Origin: Desulfobacterales bacterium
Lineage (GTDB): Bacteria > Desulfobacterota > Desulfobacteria > Desulfobacterales > SpSt-501
NCBI GenBank assembly: GCA_025454255.1
Contig: JALOOU010000006.1
Span: 1-64,000 of the forward strand
Length of the DNA: 64,000 nucleotides
Direction: 5' to 3'
Shown: piece by piece, positions 49,265 to 60,922 of the stretch
Layout: the number at the start of each line of letters is the position of its first letter
How positions within the stretch are numbered: the stretch's first letter is position 1
The notes under the pieces: model-generated
What the model was told of the DNA's origin: nothing
Database searches by the model: none
Seen by the model: only the letters and a program-made list of their open reading frames with translations
Made by a program: the position numbers and the translations under genes

Positions 49265-51220
49265 TCAGTGGGGAGCCGGGGCGAACCGCTGGCCGTCAGG
49301 GGAATCCTGGGTGCGGGGGGCGGCGTCATCGAAGCGCATGTCGACCAGCACTTCGCTGCCGCCGGAGAAGGTCACCTTGGCATTGGGGTAGCGGTTCTTG
49401 AAAACCCTCAGCATGGAGGCGTTTTCGCGCAGCACGGTGGCGCAGAATCCCTTGTAGCCGTTTTGGGCGGCGATCGTTTCGAGCAGCTCCAGCAGATAGG
49501 AGCCGATCCCCTGGCCCTGGTAGTCCTCGCGCACCACAAACGCCACCTCGGCGCGATCCTCGCTCTCCTTGGCATAGGAGCCGATCGCCAGGATCTCCTT
49601 GTGGCCGCCTTTCTGGACCAGGCCGACGATGGAGATGTTGTTGCGGTAGTCGAGGCTGGCCCACTGCTTCTGGGCCACCTCGTGGGTGAAGGTGCGCATT
49701 TTGTAGAAAAAGCGCATGTAAATGGTCTTCTCCTGCAGCGAATAGAAGAAGTTGCGGTAGGCGAATTCGTCGGATGGCAGCAGCGGCCGCAGCTCGAGCG
49801 TCTTGCCGTTTTTGAGGCTGAAGGAGCGCTTGTAGCCCTCGATGAAGATCAAGTCGTCGGTGGACGGCGGCATCTGGTCGGGGAAGATGTAGCGGCGCTT
49901 CTTGGCCGTCTCGACCAGCTCCTCGCGGAATTTAGGGTGCGCGATCTGGGCGAGCTCCATCACGCGCTGGTAGATGCCCTTGCCCATGAGCTCGGCGATG
50001 CCGTACTCGGTCACGACAAAATTGACGTCCCCGCGGGTGGTCGCCACCCCGGCACCCTCGCTGAGGTGAGAGACGATGCGCGAGAGCTTGCCGCCCTGGG
50101 CCGTGGAGGGCATCACCACAATGGAGAACCCGCCCTTGGACATGGCGCTGCCGCGCATGAAATCCACCTGGTCCCCGATGCCGCTGTAGAAGAGCGAGCC
50201 CATGCTGTCGGTGCACACCTGCCCGGTCAGGTCCACCTCCAGCGCCGGGCTGATGGAGACCAGGTTGTCGTTGCGCGCGACCACCAGAGGGTCGTTGACG
50301 AAGTCCGATGCCCGGAAATAGAAGGCGGGGTTGTTGTCGACAAAGTCGTAAAGGCGCTGGGAGCCCATGCACAGCGAGGTGACGATGCGGTCGGGCAGCA
50401 GGGATTTCTTGCGGTTGGTGATGTTTTTGCGCTCGAACAGCGGCAGGTACCCGTCGGTGATCACGTGCGTGTGCAGGCCGAGGTCCTTCTTCTCGTCGAG
50501 GTACTTCAGGATGTGGAACGGCAGGTTGCCGAAGCCCACCTGGATGGTGGCCCCGTCATCCACCAGCTGGGAGACGTAGTGGCCGATCCGGCGCGACACC
50601 TCGTTGTCCTGCAGCGTGGGGAAGGACTGCACCAGCGCTTCGTCGAAGGGCACCAGCCAGTCGAGGTCGTCCACGTGCACGAAGCTGTCGCCCCAGGTGC
50701 GGGGCATGCGTTCGTTGACCTGGGCGATCACGACGCGCGCGTTTTCGAGGCCCGCGCGGGTGATGTCCACCGACACCCCCAGGCTGCAGTACCCGAATTT
50801 GTCCGGCGGGCTGACCTGGACCAAGGCCACGTCCAGGCCGATGCGGTTGCTGTCGAAAAGCCCCGGGATCTGGGAGAGGTAGCAGGGCAGATAGTCGATC
50901 CGGCCTTCGAAGGCCGCGCGGCGCATGGAGCGGCTGATGAAGAAGAGCTTGAGCGAAAAGCGCTTTTGAAAGGAAGGGTGGTCCACGAAATGGGACAGGG
51001 TGAAGGAGAGCATCTGGTAAATCATGATGTCGTAGAGCCCCTGGTCCGACACCATGGCCTTGATCAGGTGCTGGGGCTCGCCGCAGCCGGTCCCGATGAA
51101 CACCCGGCTGCCGCGCTTGATCTTGGTCATGGCCTCCTGGGCGGAAACCACTTTGGCGCTATAGGCGCTCTGCCACTCCATACCGTCCTCCATCGAAAGC
51201 GATGCGTGAATGTTTTTCAT
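49265..51220 (-). CDS. Acetyl-CoA hydrolase/CoA-transferase fused to a C-terminal GNAT acetyltransferase domain
   Basis: AMTKIKRGSRVFIGTGCGEPQHLIKAM...VQVGFGNLPFHIL...GDVNFVVTEYGIAELMGKG; C-terminal VAFVVREDYQGQGIGSYLLELLETIAAQNGYKGF. Confidence 0.93.
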   Translation of the reverse strand: MKNIHASLSMEDGMEWQSAYSAKVVSAQEAMTKIKRGSRVFIGTGCGEPQHLIKAMVSDQGLYDIMIYQMLSFTLSHFVDHPSFQKRFSLKLFFISRSMRRAAFEGRIDYLPCYLSQIPGLFDSNRIGLDVALVQVSPPDKFGYCSLGVSVDITRAGLENARVVIAQVNERMPRTWGDSFVHVDDLDWLVPFDEALVQSFPTLQDNEVSRRIGHYVSQLVDDGATIQVGFGNLPFHILKYLDEKKDLGLHTHVITDGYLPLFERKNITNRKKSLLPDRIVTSLCMGSQRLYDFVDNNPAFYFRASDFVNDPLVVARNDNLVSISPALEVDLTGQVCTDSMGSLFYSGIGDQVDFMRGSAMSKGGFSIVVMPSTAQGGKLSRIVSHLSEGAGVATTRGDVNFVVTEYGIAELMGKGIYQRVMELAQIAHPKFREELVETAKKRRYIFPDQMPPSTDDLIFIEGYKRSFSLKNGKTLELRPLLPSDEFAYRNFFYSLQEKTIYMRFFYKMRTFTHEVAQKQWASLDYRNNISIVGLVQKGGHKEILAIGSYAKESEDRAEVAFVVREDYQGQGIGSYLLELLETIAAQNGYKGFCATVLRENASMLRVFKNRYPNAKVTFSGGSEVLVDMRFDDAAPRTQDSPDGQRFAPAPH

Positions 51221-51333
51221 ACCAGAATCGCCGACGCAGCGCGAGCAAAATATCGCTGCGGTTCCGCCGCCGGGGCGCGGCCGATACCCGTTGACCTTCC
51301 CGGCCTGCGCGGGTAGGATTCGGCCGAAGCGCC

Positions 51334-52053
51334 ATGAAGCCGACCCCATCCGAATCCATCCACCGGCCCTTCGAGCGCCTGGCGAAGCTGCTCCGCGAGC
51401 GGCCGCTCGCCCCGGGCCCGGCGCCCGCCGCGGGTCCACCCGCCCCCGCCGCGCCGCCGCGGCCGGAGCCGACCGAAATGGAGCTCTTCGCCCGGGCCAT
51501 GGCGGGGGTCGCGCCCCTGTGCGCCGGCGGGCGCGACCGCCCCCCGCCGCAGCCGGCACCGGCGCGCGAACCGCCGCCCGCCGAGGCGGACGCACTCGAC
51601 CGCCTGGCCCAGCTCGTGGCCTGCGGCGAAGGGTTCAGGGTGGCCGACACCCCCGAGTACATGGAGGGCGTCGGCTGCCAGGCGCCGCCCGGGATCACCC
51701 GTCGTCTTCACCGCGGGGACTTCGCCGTGCAGGCCCACCTGGACCTGCACGGGTTGAACGCGGGCGAGGCCCAGGCGGCCTTCGAGTCCTTCGTGCGGCA
51801 GAGCCTGCTCGCCGGCAAGCGCTCCCTGCTGGTGATCCACGGCCGCGGCCTCTCCTCGCCGGCCGACCCCGTCCTTAAATCCAAGCTCATCCAGTGGCTG
51901 ACCCGCGGCCCGTGGCGCAAGTGGGTCATCGCCTTCACCAGCGCGCGCCTGTGCGACGGCGGCGTGGGGGCGAGCTATGTCCTGCTGCGGCGCCGGCCCC
52001 TGACCAAGCGCCACCGCCGGCAGGACCCCCAAAAAAAATCATTGACAAGCTGA
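51334..52053 (+). CDS. Smr/MutS2-type endonuclease domain protein
   Basis: [23 protein letters not shown]...[29 protein letters not shown]. Confidence 0.9.
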   Translation: MKPTPSESIHRPFERLAKLLRERPLAPGPAPAAGPPAPAAPPRPEPTEMELFARAMAGVAPLCAGGRDRPPPQPAPAREPPPAEADALDRLAQLVACGEGFRVADTPEYMEGVGCQAPPGITRRLHRGDFAVQAHLDLHGLNAGEAQAAFESFVRQSLLAGKRSLLVIHGRGLSSPADPVLKSKLIQWLTRGPWRKWVIAFTSARLCDGGVGASYVLLRRRPLTKRHRRQDPQKKSLTS

Positions 52054-52069
52054 CCGGCATCGATATATT
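52042..52069 (+). promoter_or_regulatory. Putative sigma-70 promoter for fusA, overlapping the smr 3' end
   Basis: TTGACA (52042-52047), 16-nt spacer, TATATT (52064-52069). Confidence 0.65.
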
Positions 52070-52115
52070 TTATATGTTTACAAAAAAAATAGTTACAGCC
52101 GTTCGGGTCTGAACG

Positions 52116-52151
52116 TCCCGTTTCGGGAACTCCGAGACGGGAATTTTTTTT
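52116..52151 (+). terminator. Intrinsic terminator/attenuator in the fusA leader
   Basis: CCCGTTTCGG-GAACT-CCGAGACGGG followed by AATTTTTTTT; 26 nt before the fusA ATG. Confidence 0.75.
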
Positions 52152-52177
52152 CAAAACACAACCTAGGGCCATTTCCC

Positions 52178-54265
<2,088 letters not shown>

Positions 54266-54287
54266 CCCGCGGCCGAACCGGACTGCC

Positions 54288-55082
54288 GTGCGAAACGACT
54301 CGGTTCAGATCAGCACCTCCGACGCCGCATGGAGCTCCCCGGCGGAGGTCATCTTCATCAAGGAGAAATTTTTCGCCATGCTCAAGACCGATCTCACCCT
54401 GCGCAACCCGCTGCGCTGCCTCGGCGGTTCCTCCGAGGAGATCCTCGCCCCCGGGCAGTTCGGCGGCATCCTCGCCCGGGCCGGCGTCGGCAAAACGGCG
54501 CTCATGGTCCAGATCGCGCTCAACGCCATGCTCAACGAGCGCAACGTGCTGCACGTCAGCTTGAACCAGCCGGTGAACAAGGCCGGTCTCTGGTACCAGG
54601 ACATCTTCAACCACATCGCCGCCGGCCTGGGTGGCTCCCAAAGCGGCCAGGTTTGGGAATCGCTCCTGCCCCACCGCTTCATCATGACCTTTCGCACCGA
54701 CAGCTTCAGCGTCCCCCGGCTGGAGGAGCGCCTGGGGGACCTGATCGAGCAGCGGATCTTCGTCCCGCGCATGCTCATCGTGGACGGCCTTTCCTTCGAC
54801 GAGCCGGTGCGGGAGATGCTCTCCGAGCTCAAGAAGATCGCCCGCCTGCACGGCCTGCACGTCTGGTTCAGCATCCGCACCCATCGCCACGAGGACCCGG
54901 GCCCCGGCGGGGTGCCCAAGCAGCTGGCCGACGTGGACGACCTGTTTGCGGTGGCGCTGCAGCTGATGCCGGTCGGAGAGGAGATCCACGTGGTCCCGCT
55001 CAAGGGAGTGACCCTCACCCCGGAGCACTCCCGCCTGGTCCTGGACCCCACCACGATGCTGGTGAAGAACACCGCCTCCTGA
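54288..55082 (+). CDS. RecA/RadA-like P-loop ATPase, unknown function (start uncertain: GTG 54288 or ATG 54378)
   Basis: LAPGQFGGILARAGVGKTALMVQIALNAMLNERNVLHVSLNQPVNKAGLWYQDIF...MLIVDGLSFDEP. Confidence 0.75.
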   Translation: MRNDSVQISTSDAAWSSPAEVIFIKEKFFAMLKTDLTLRNPLRCLGGSSEEILAPGQFGGILARAGVGKTALMVQIALNAMLNERNVLHVSLNQPVNKAGLWYQDIFNHIAAGLGGSQSGQVWESLLPHRFIMTFRTDSFSVPRLEERLGDLIEQRIFVPRMLIVDGLSFDEPVREMLSELKKIARLHGLHVWFSIRTHRHEDPGPGGVPKQLADVDDLFAVALQLMPVGEEIHVVPLKGVTLTPEHSRLVLDPTTMLVKNTAS

Positions 55083-55310
55083 CCTGCAGGCGCAGGCGCG
55101 GCCGCCCCCCCCCTCGCCCGGGTCCGACCCGGGGCCGGGCGGGGGCCGGGCGGGGGCCGCCCCGCCCGCTGCCCGGCCGGCCCCCGCGGATGAATCCCGG
55201 CGGCCTCGACTGAGCCCTCCTGCGGGGGGCGGCGGTCTGCCGCCCCAGCGGGCCTGGCTGCGCCGGGCGCCGATGCAGCGGGCGGGCTCCGCGCCGTGCA
55301 CCCAACGACC

Positions 55311-56348
55311 ATGACGAAACGTTCGATCCATGTTGCCGCCGGGCTGATCATCGGCGCGGGCTGCGTCTGGCTGGCGCTGCGGGGGGTCGATTTCCGGGAA
55401 GTGGGCCGGGCGCTCGGCGCGGCGCGCTACGGGTATGTGGCGGCGGCACTGGCGGCGATGATGCTGGGCCACTACCTGCGCGCCCTGCGCTGGCGCTGCC
55501 TGCTCGTCCCGGTGCGGCCCGTCGCCACCGGCCGCCTCTTTTCCGCCCTGATGATCGGCTACGCCGCGAACAGCTTCGTGCCCGCCCACCTGGGCGAGCT
55601 CCTGCGCGCCTTCGTGATCGGCAAAACCTCGCGGATTTCCGCCGGCGCCGCCTTTGCCTCCATCGTGGTCGAACGCATCATCGACGTCATCTCCCTCATC
55701 GGCCTGATGGCGCTGGTGGTGATCGTGCACCCCTTTCCGCCCTGGGTGGAGGCGAGCGGGGTCCTGATGCTCGCCGGGGCCCTGCTGCTGCTGGCGGTGC
55801 TGATCGGCAGCAAGCGGTTTGCGGCGCAGACCATCGCCCTGCTGCGGCTGGCGCTCAAGCCCCTGCCGGAGCGCCTCGGGCGGCGGGTCGAATCCCTCGC
55901 CCTCAATTTCCTGGACGGCATTCAACCGCTGCCGTCCGCCGGCCACTACCTGGCGGTCGGACTGCTCTCGGCCGCCATCTGGACCTGCTACGCCGCCGTC
56001 TACTACCTGTGCCTTGCGGCCTTCGATCTCACGGGCCCCCATGCCCTGCCCTGGCACGCCGGCATGGTCGTGCTCGTGCTCACGACCGTGAGCGTGGTGG
56101 TGCCCTCCACCCCGGGCTATGTCGGCACGTTCCATTACCTCTGCCAGGTGGCGCTCGCCATGTTCGGCGTGCCCGCCTCCGAGGGGCTCTCCTACGCGAT
56201 CGTGGCGCACGCGGTCGGGATCCTGCCGGTGACGCTGCTGGGCCTCGTGGCGGCGCAGCTGGAGGGGGTGGCGATCGTGCGCACCGCCCATGCCATCCAA
56301 AAAGAGCCGCCGGGTGGCGGCGGGGAGGCGGGAGGCCCGGCGCCTTGA
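55311..56348 (+). CDS. Lysylphosphatidylglycerol synthase TM region/UPF0104 family flippase-like protein
   Basis: LGHYLRALRWRCLLVP, IGYAANSFVPAHLGELLRAFVIGKTSRISAGAAFASIVVERIIDVISLI, STPGYVGTFHYL. Confidence 0.9.
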   Translation: MTKRSIHVAAGLIIGAGCVWLALRGVDFREVGRALGAARYGYVAAALAAMMLGHYLRALRWRCLLVPVRPVATGRLFSALMIGYAANSFVPAHLGELLRAFVIGKTSRISAGAAFASIVVERIIDVISLIGLMALVVIVHPFPPWVEASGVLMLAGALLLLAVLIGSKRFAAQTIALLRLALKPLPERLGRRVESLALNFLDGIQPLPSAGHYLAVGLLSAAIWTCYAAVYYLCLAAFDLTGPHALPWHAGMVVLVLTTVSVVVPSTPGYVGTFHYLCQVALAMFGVPASEGLSYAIVAHAVGILPVTLLGLVAAQLEGVAIVRTAHAIQKEPPGGGGEAGGPAP

Positions 56349-56685
56349 CCGGCCTGCGTTTCTCGCTCCCGGCCATGCGCCGCGCCGGCGCCGAGCTTCG
56401 CAGCCGGTGGCAGCGGCAGCCGGCCCCTCCGGCGCAAAAGATGCGCCGGGCAACCGCGTCGGGGCGCGACCGCCGCTTGAATAAAAGCCGATACCTCGAT
56501 AAAATGGACTTCACGTAGCGACCGTCGGCCCGGAAGCGGGGGGGCCTCCTGCCGGCCGTCCGTGGCGGCCCCGCGCCCGCCGTTCGAAGGCCGGGACGAA
56601 CGGAGCCGACCGAGGCATGTTCTGTGGCCGCTGCGGCCGGCCGATGACGCCGCGCGCCTTCCCCGCCCCCTGAAAGGACAAGACG

Positions 56686-57243
56686 ATGGGTCTCATGACG
56701 GCAGTGATCGCGGTGCTGGTGGTGGCCGCCCTGATCGTGGTCCAGCTTTACAACCGGCTGGTGCGGCTGCGGGCCACCTCCGCGTCGGCCTGGTCCGACA
56801 TCGACGTGCACCTGAAAAAGCGCTACGACCTGGTCCCCAATCTCGTGGAGACGGTCAAGGGGTATGCCGCGCACGAGCAGGGCCTGTTCGTCAAGGTCAC
56901 CGAGGCCCGCACCCGGGCGATGAGCGCCTCGGGCCCGGCGGAGGCCGCCCGGGCGGAGAACATGCTGCGCGACAGCCTCAAGAGCCTGTTCGCCGTGGCC
57001 GAGGCCTACCCGGAGCTCAAGGCCAACCAGAACTTCATCCAGCTCCAGGGCCATCTCAAGGAGATCGAGGACGCCATCGAGGCCGCGCGGCGCTACTACA
57101 ACGCCGTGGTGCGCGACTTGAACACCGTGATCGAGCAGTTTCCCTCGAATCTGGTGGCCGCCCGCTTCAAGTTCGCAAAAAGGGACTTCTTCGAACTCGA
57201 GTCGCCGGCCGAGGAGCGCCGGCCGGCCCCGGTCAAGTTCTGA
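56686..57243 (+). CDS. LemA family protein
   Basis: NRLVRLRATSASAWSDIDVHLKKRYDLVPNLVETVKGYAAHEQGLFVKVTEARTRAM. Confidence 0.95.
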   Translation: MGLMTAVIAVLVVAALIVVQLYNRLVRLRATSASAWSDIDVHLKKRYDLVPNLVETVKGYAAHEQGLFVKVTEARTRAMSASGPAEAARAENMLRDSLKSLFAVAEAYPELKANQNFIQLQGHLKEIEDAIEAARRYYNAVVRDLNTVIEQFPSNLVAARFKFAKRDFFELESPAEERRPAPVKF

Positions 57244-59177
57244 TGGGCTGGCGCACCCGCGCGGCCGCGGTTGTTGTCCTGATCGCCGCCTTGGCGGCGG
57301 CCGCCGCGTCCGCCCCGCCGGCCGAGCGGATCACCCGTTTTGCCAGCGCGATCCGCATCGCCCCCGACGCCGGCCTGCGGGTCGAGGAGACCATCCGCGT
57401 CGCGAGCAGGGGCGAGCGGATCCAGCGCGGGATCTACCGCGACTTCCCGACCCGCTACACGGACCGTGCCGGCAACCGCTTCACGGTGGGCTTTCGCATC
57501 GAGTCGGTCGCCCGCAACGGCAGCCCGGAGCCCTTCCACACCGAAGCTCGCGCCAACGGCATCCGCGTTTACATCGGCCGCAAGGATCTGCGGCTGCCCC
57601 CCGGAGAGCACACCTACACCCTCACCTACACGACCGAACGCCAGCTCGGCTTCTTCGAACGCCACGACGAGCTCTACTGGAACGTGACCGGAAACGGGTG
57701 GGAGTTCCAGATCGACGCGGCCGAGGCCCTCGTCGTTCCGCCGCCCGGGGTGCCGGCCGAGGCGCTCGCCCTGGAGGCCTACACCGGCCCCGCGGGCGCG
57801 CAGGGCCGCGACTTCAGCGCCCGGGTGACCGCCGCGGGGCATGCGCTTTTCACGACCACCCGGGCGCTGGCCCCGGGCGAGGGGCTCACCCTCGTCCTCG
57901 GCTGGCCCAAGGGGTTTGTGGCCGAGCCGACGCTGGCCGCGAAAAGCGCCCATCTCCTCAGGGACAACCTCACGCTGCTGGTCGCCGCGGCCGGGATCCT
58001 GTTTCTGCTCGGCTACTACCTGCTCGTATGGGCGGCGGTGGGCAAGGACCCCGCCAGGGGCGTCATCATGCCGATCTACACCCCGCCCGACAACCTCTCG
58101 CCCGCGGCCATGCGCTTCATCGCGCAGATGGGCTACGACCACCGCGTCTTCGCCGCCGCGGTGATCGACATGGCGGTCAAGGGGGCCCTCGCCATCGAGG
58201 AGAAAGGCGGCACCACCACGCTGCGCAGGAAAGAGGGCGGCCCCGTCGCGCTCAGCGCCGAGGAACAGAAGATCGCAGCCCATCTGTTCCGGTCGGCCAA
58301 GGCGCTGGCGCTCGAGCGCAGCCGCCACGCCGCCGTCGCCGCCGCGGTCAACGCCCTGCGGACCTCGCTCGCCTTCACCTTCGAGAAGACCCATTTCGTC
58401 ACCAACCGCAGGGCCTTCTTCACCGGGGCGGCCGTCTCCGCCGCGGTGGTGGCCGCCGCCTTCCTCTCGGCGCTCGACCAGGCAGAGGCGGTGTTTCTGG
58501 GGATCTGGCTCACCGGCTGGAGCATCGGGGTGGTCTTTCTGGCCGTCATGGTCGCCAAGCTCTGGGGGCAGGTATTCACGGGCATGCGCCACCTGAACTC
58601 CTGGGTCGGAAGCCTCGGGGCCGCGCTCTTCATGTCGGCCTTCGCCCTGCCCTTCTTCGGTGCGGAGGTTTTCGCGCTGGTCATGCTGGCCCGGGAGTCG
58701 CCGGGCCTGGCGGCGCTCCTGGCGACGGTGGTGCTCGCCAATGTCCTCTTCTACCACCTGCTCAAGGCGCCCACCCTGCTCGGCCGCAGGCTGCTCGACC
58801 GCATCGAGGGGTTCAAGATGTTTCTGGCCGCAACCGAGGCCGACCGCCTCCAGCGCATGCTGCCGGCCGCGCGCACGCCGGAGCTTTTCGAGAGGTTTCT
58901 GCCCTATGCGCTGGCCTTGGGCGTCGAGCAGCAGTGGGCCGAGCAGTTCGCCGGCGAGCTCGCCGCCGCCCGGCCCGGCGGAGACGGCTACCAGCCGGCC
59001 TGGTATTCCGGTGCGGGCTGGAACCCAAGCCGCATCGGGGCCTTTACGACCTCGCTCGGCGCCTCCCTCACCGGCGCCATCTCCTCCTCCGCGACCGCCC
59101 CGGGCTCGCGCTCCGGCGGGGGCGGGGGCGGCTCCTCCGGCGGCGGCGGCGGGGGCGGCGGCGGGGGCGGCTGGTGA
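57243..59177 (+). CDS. DUF2207 domain membrane protein with Gly-rich C-terminus
   Basis: IAPDAGLRVEETIRVASRGERIQRGIYRDFPTRY; TM segments; terminal GGGGGGSSGGGGGGGGGGGW; coupled to lemA. Confidence 0.9.
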   Translation: MGWRTRAAAVVVLIAALAAAAASAPPAERITRFASAIRIAPDAGLRVEETIRVASRGERIQRGIYRDFPTRYTDRAGNRFTVGFRIESVARNGSPEPFHTEARANGIRVYIGRKDLRLPPGEHTYTLTYTTERQLGFFERHDELYWNVTGNGWEFQIDAAEALVVPPPGVPAEALALEAYTGPAGAQGRDFSARVTAAGHALFTTTRALAPGEGLTLVLGWPKGFVAEPTLAAKSAHLLRDNLTLLVAAAGILFLLGYYLLVWAAVGKDPARGVIMPIYTPPDNLSPAAMRFIAQMGYDHRVFAAAVIDMAVKGALAIEEKGGTTTLRRKEGGPVALSAEEQKIAAHLFRSAKALALERSRHAAVAAAVNALRTSLAFTFEKTHFVTNRRAFFTGAAVSAAVVAAAFLSALDQAEAVFLGIWLTGWSIGVVFLAVMVAKLWGQVFTGMRHLNSWVGSLGAALFMSAFALPFFGAEVFALVMLARESPGLAALLATVVLANVLFYHLLKAPTLLGRRLLDRIEGFKMFLAATEADRLQRMLPAARTPELFERFLPYALALGVEQQWAEQFAGELAAARPGGDGYQPAWYSGAGWNPSRIGAFTTSLGASLTGAISSSATAPGSRSGGGGGGSSGGGGGGGGGGGW

Positions 59178-59197
59178 CCCCCGGCGCGCCGCCGTCA

Positions 59198-60922
59198 TCA
59201 CCCCGCGCAGAGCGCCTGCAGGAAGACCCCGACGACCACGATTAGAAAGAGCAGGCCCGACACCTGCCAGCTCCCGAGGGCGGACTCGGCGGCGGCCGCC
59301 ATCGCCGCGCTTTGCCGGCGCAGCCGCTGCGGTAGCCGCACCCGCGGGACCCAGCCGGAGAGGCTGTTTGCAACAGCCGCCGCCGCCCGGGCCGCAAGGC
59401 GGATCAGCGCCGCGTAAGCCACGACCACGTCGCCCGCGGGCACCTGCGCCGACACGATGCGCCGGCTGCTGCGGCCGGCCGCCCACGCGAGCCCCGCCAG
59501 CGCTCCGCCCGCGGCCAGGGGCCAGGCGGCCGCGCCGATCGCCGCCCACGAAAGCGCCTCGTCGGCGGGGGCCGCATATGCAAGCAGTGCGGCCGGCGCC
59601 AGCATCATCAACCAGGCGATCCACATGCCCGCCCCCGGCCGGCCGCAGCCGGGGGCGCGGCCGGCCATGAGGTAGGCCAGGCGTCCCATCAGCACGGTGG
59701 TCGCAACCGAGGCCAGCGGCAGCAGCATGAAGAGCGCGGCGGCCCACCCCTGCGGCGCCAGCGCAACGGCGGCCTTCAAGGCGCCTTTGGCGACCGCCCC
59801 GCCCGTCAGCGGAGCGCCGGCCAACGAGAGCGCCGCCAGGAGGAGACCGGCCCACGCCAGCCGGGATGCGCGCGTTCCGGGCGCAGCGTTCTGAAGGAGG
59901 CCCACCGCCAGAAACAGCGCCCCCTTGGCGAAGCCGTGGTGCAGGGCGTAGAGCGCGACGGCGGGAAGTCCGGCGGCGGCCGCGGCGGGGCTGAAAAGCG
60001 AGATCCCGACGCCGATCGTGATCAGCCCCATCTGGCTGATGCTGGAGTAGGCCAGCACGGTCTTGGGGTGCGATTGGGTGCAGCCCGCGGCCACCGCGTA
60101 AAACGCGGCCGCCGCGCCGGCTGCGACGAACCAAGGCCCCCAGGAGGCCGAGACCGCCGCCTCGATCGGGACGAACCGCAGCCACCCCAGAAGGCCCGCC
60201 TTGATCATGGCGCCGCTCAGGACGGCGCTGGCGGGGGTGGGGGCGGCCGAGTGGGCCAGGGGCAGCCACACGTGCAGGGGCAGCGCGCCGGCTTTGATGC
60301 CGAACCCCGCGCAGATGAGCAGCATGGCCACGCTCGGGACGGCCCCCGCTCCGAGGTCCCCTATCGCCAGGGAGCCGGCGGCGGCGAGCAGGGCCAGGCC
60401 GGAAAAGAGGGCGATCTCCCCGACGACCACCAGGGTGAGGTAGATCCGGCCTGCCCGCAGCGCCTCGGGATCGCCGGTGTGCACCACCAGGCCGTAGGCG
60501 GCAAAGCTCATCAAGGCGAAAAAGGCGTAAAACCCGACCATGTCCTGCGCCAGGACCACTCCCAGGTTGCCGCTCATTGCCAGGCCGTAGAAAAAAAAGA
60601 ACCGGGCGCGGCGCCGGTCGGCCTTGAGATAGCCCGTGCCGTAGACCCCCGCGAGCAGCCACAGGGCGCTGGTGAAAAAAAGGAAGATCCGCCCGGTGGC
60701 ATCCAGGCCCAGCCGGGCCGAAAGCAGCAGCCACCCGAAGACGGCCGTGGTGCCCTCGGGCAGAAGCCAAGCGGCCATGACGGCGGGCAGCGCCGCCCAT
60801 GCCACGAGCTGCGGCGGCACCCGGCGCCGGCCGGGGAGCGCCAGCGCCGCCGCGCACAGCAGCGGCAGGCCGACCGCGGCCGCCGTCAGCCACTGCGGCG
60901 CTATGCCCAAAAGCTCCGTCAC
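59198..60922 (-). CDS. Proton-conducting antiporter-like membrane subunit (NuoL/N, MrpD-type), GTG start
   Basis: GIKAGALPLHVWLPLAHSAAPTPASAVLSGAMIKAGLLGWLRF; TVLAYSSISQMGLITIGVG. Confidence 0.88.
   Translation of the reverse strand: MTELLGIAPQWLTAAAVGLPLLCAAALALPGRRRVPPQLVAWAALPAVMAAWLLPEGTTAVFGWLLLSARLGLDATGRIFLFFTSALWLLAGVYGTGYLKADRRRARFFFFYGLAMSGNLGVVLAQDMVGFYAFFALMSFAAYGLVVHTGDPEALRAGRIYLTLVVVGEIALFSGLALLAAAGSLAIGDLGAGAVPSVAMLLICAGFGIKAGALPLHVWLPLAHSAAPTPASAVLSGAMIKAGLLGWLRFVPIEAAVSASWGPWFVAAGAAAAFYAVAAGCTQSHPKTVLAYSSISQMGLITIGVGISLFSPAAAAAGLPAVALYALHHGFAKGALFLAVGLLQNAAPGTRASRLAWAGLLLAALSLAGAPLTGGAVAKGALKAAVALAPQGWAAALFMLLPLASVATTVLMGRLAYLMAGRAPGCGRPGAGMWIAWLMMLAPAALLAYAAPADEALSWAAIGAAAWPLAAGGALAGLAWAAGRSSRRIVSAQVPAGDVVVAYAALIRLAARAAAAVANSLSGWVPRVRLPQRLRRQSAAMAAAAESALGSWQVSGLLFLIVVVGVFLQALCAG

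Noticed and set aside
49085-51316. 743-aa plus-strand ORF antisense to the CoA transferase-GNAT gene
   Set aside because: Shadow ORF, no motifs
55086-55200. Very GC-rich tandem-like stretch (gggccgggcgggggccgggcggggg) after the RecA-like ATPase
   Set aside because: Low complexity; can fold many ways and has no U-tract, so no specific function can be supported
56671-56673. TGA between the micro-ORF and lemA, in the same frame, considered as a second selenocysteine codon
   Set aside because: lemA has its own Shine-Dalgarno and canonical start; no SECIS-like hairpin noticed downstream
59100-59175. Gly-codon tandem repeats at the end of the DUF2207 gene
   Set aside because: Expected Gly-rich C-terminal tail of this family rather than an independent repeat element
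57096-60893. 1265-aa minus-strand ORF spanning lemA/DUF2207 and the NuoL-like gene
   Set aside because: Shadow ORF in high-GC DNA; contradicts well-supported genes in other frames
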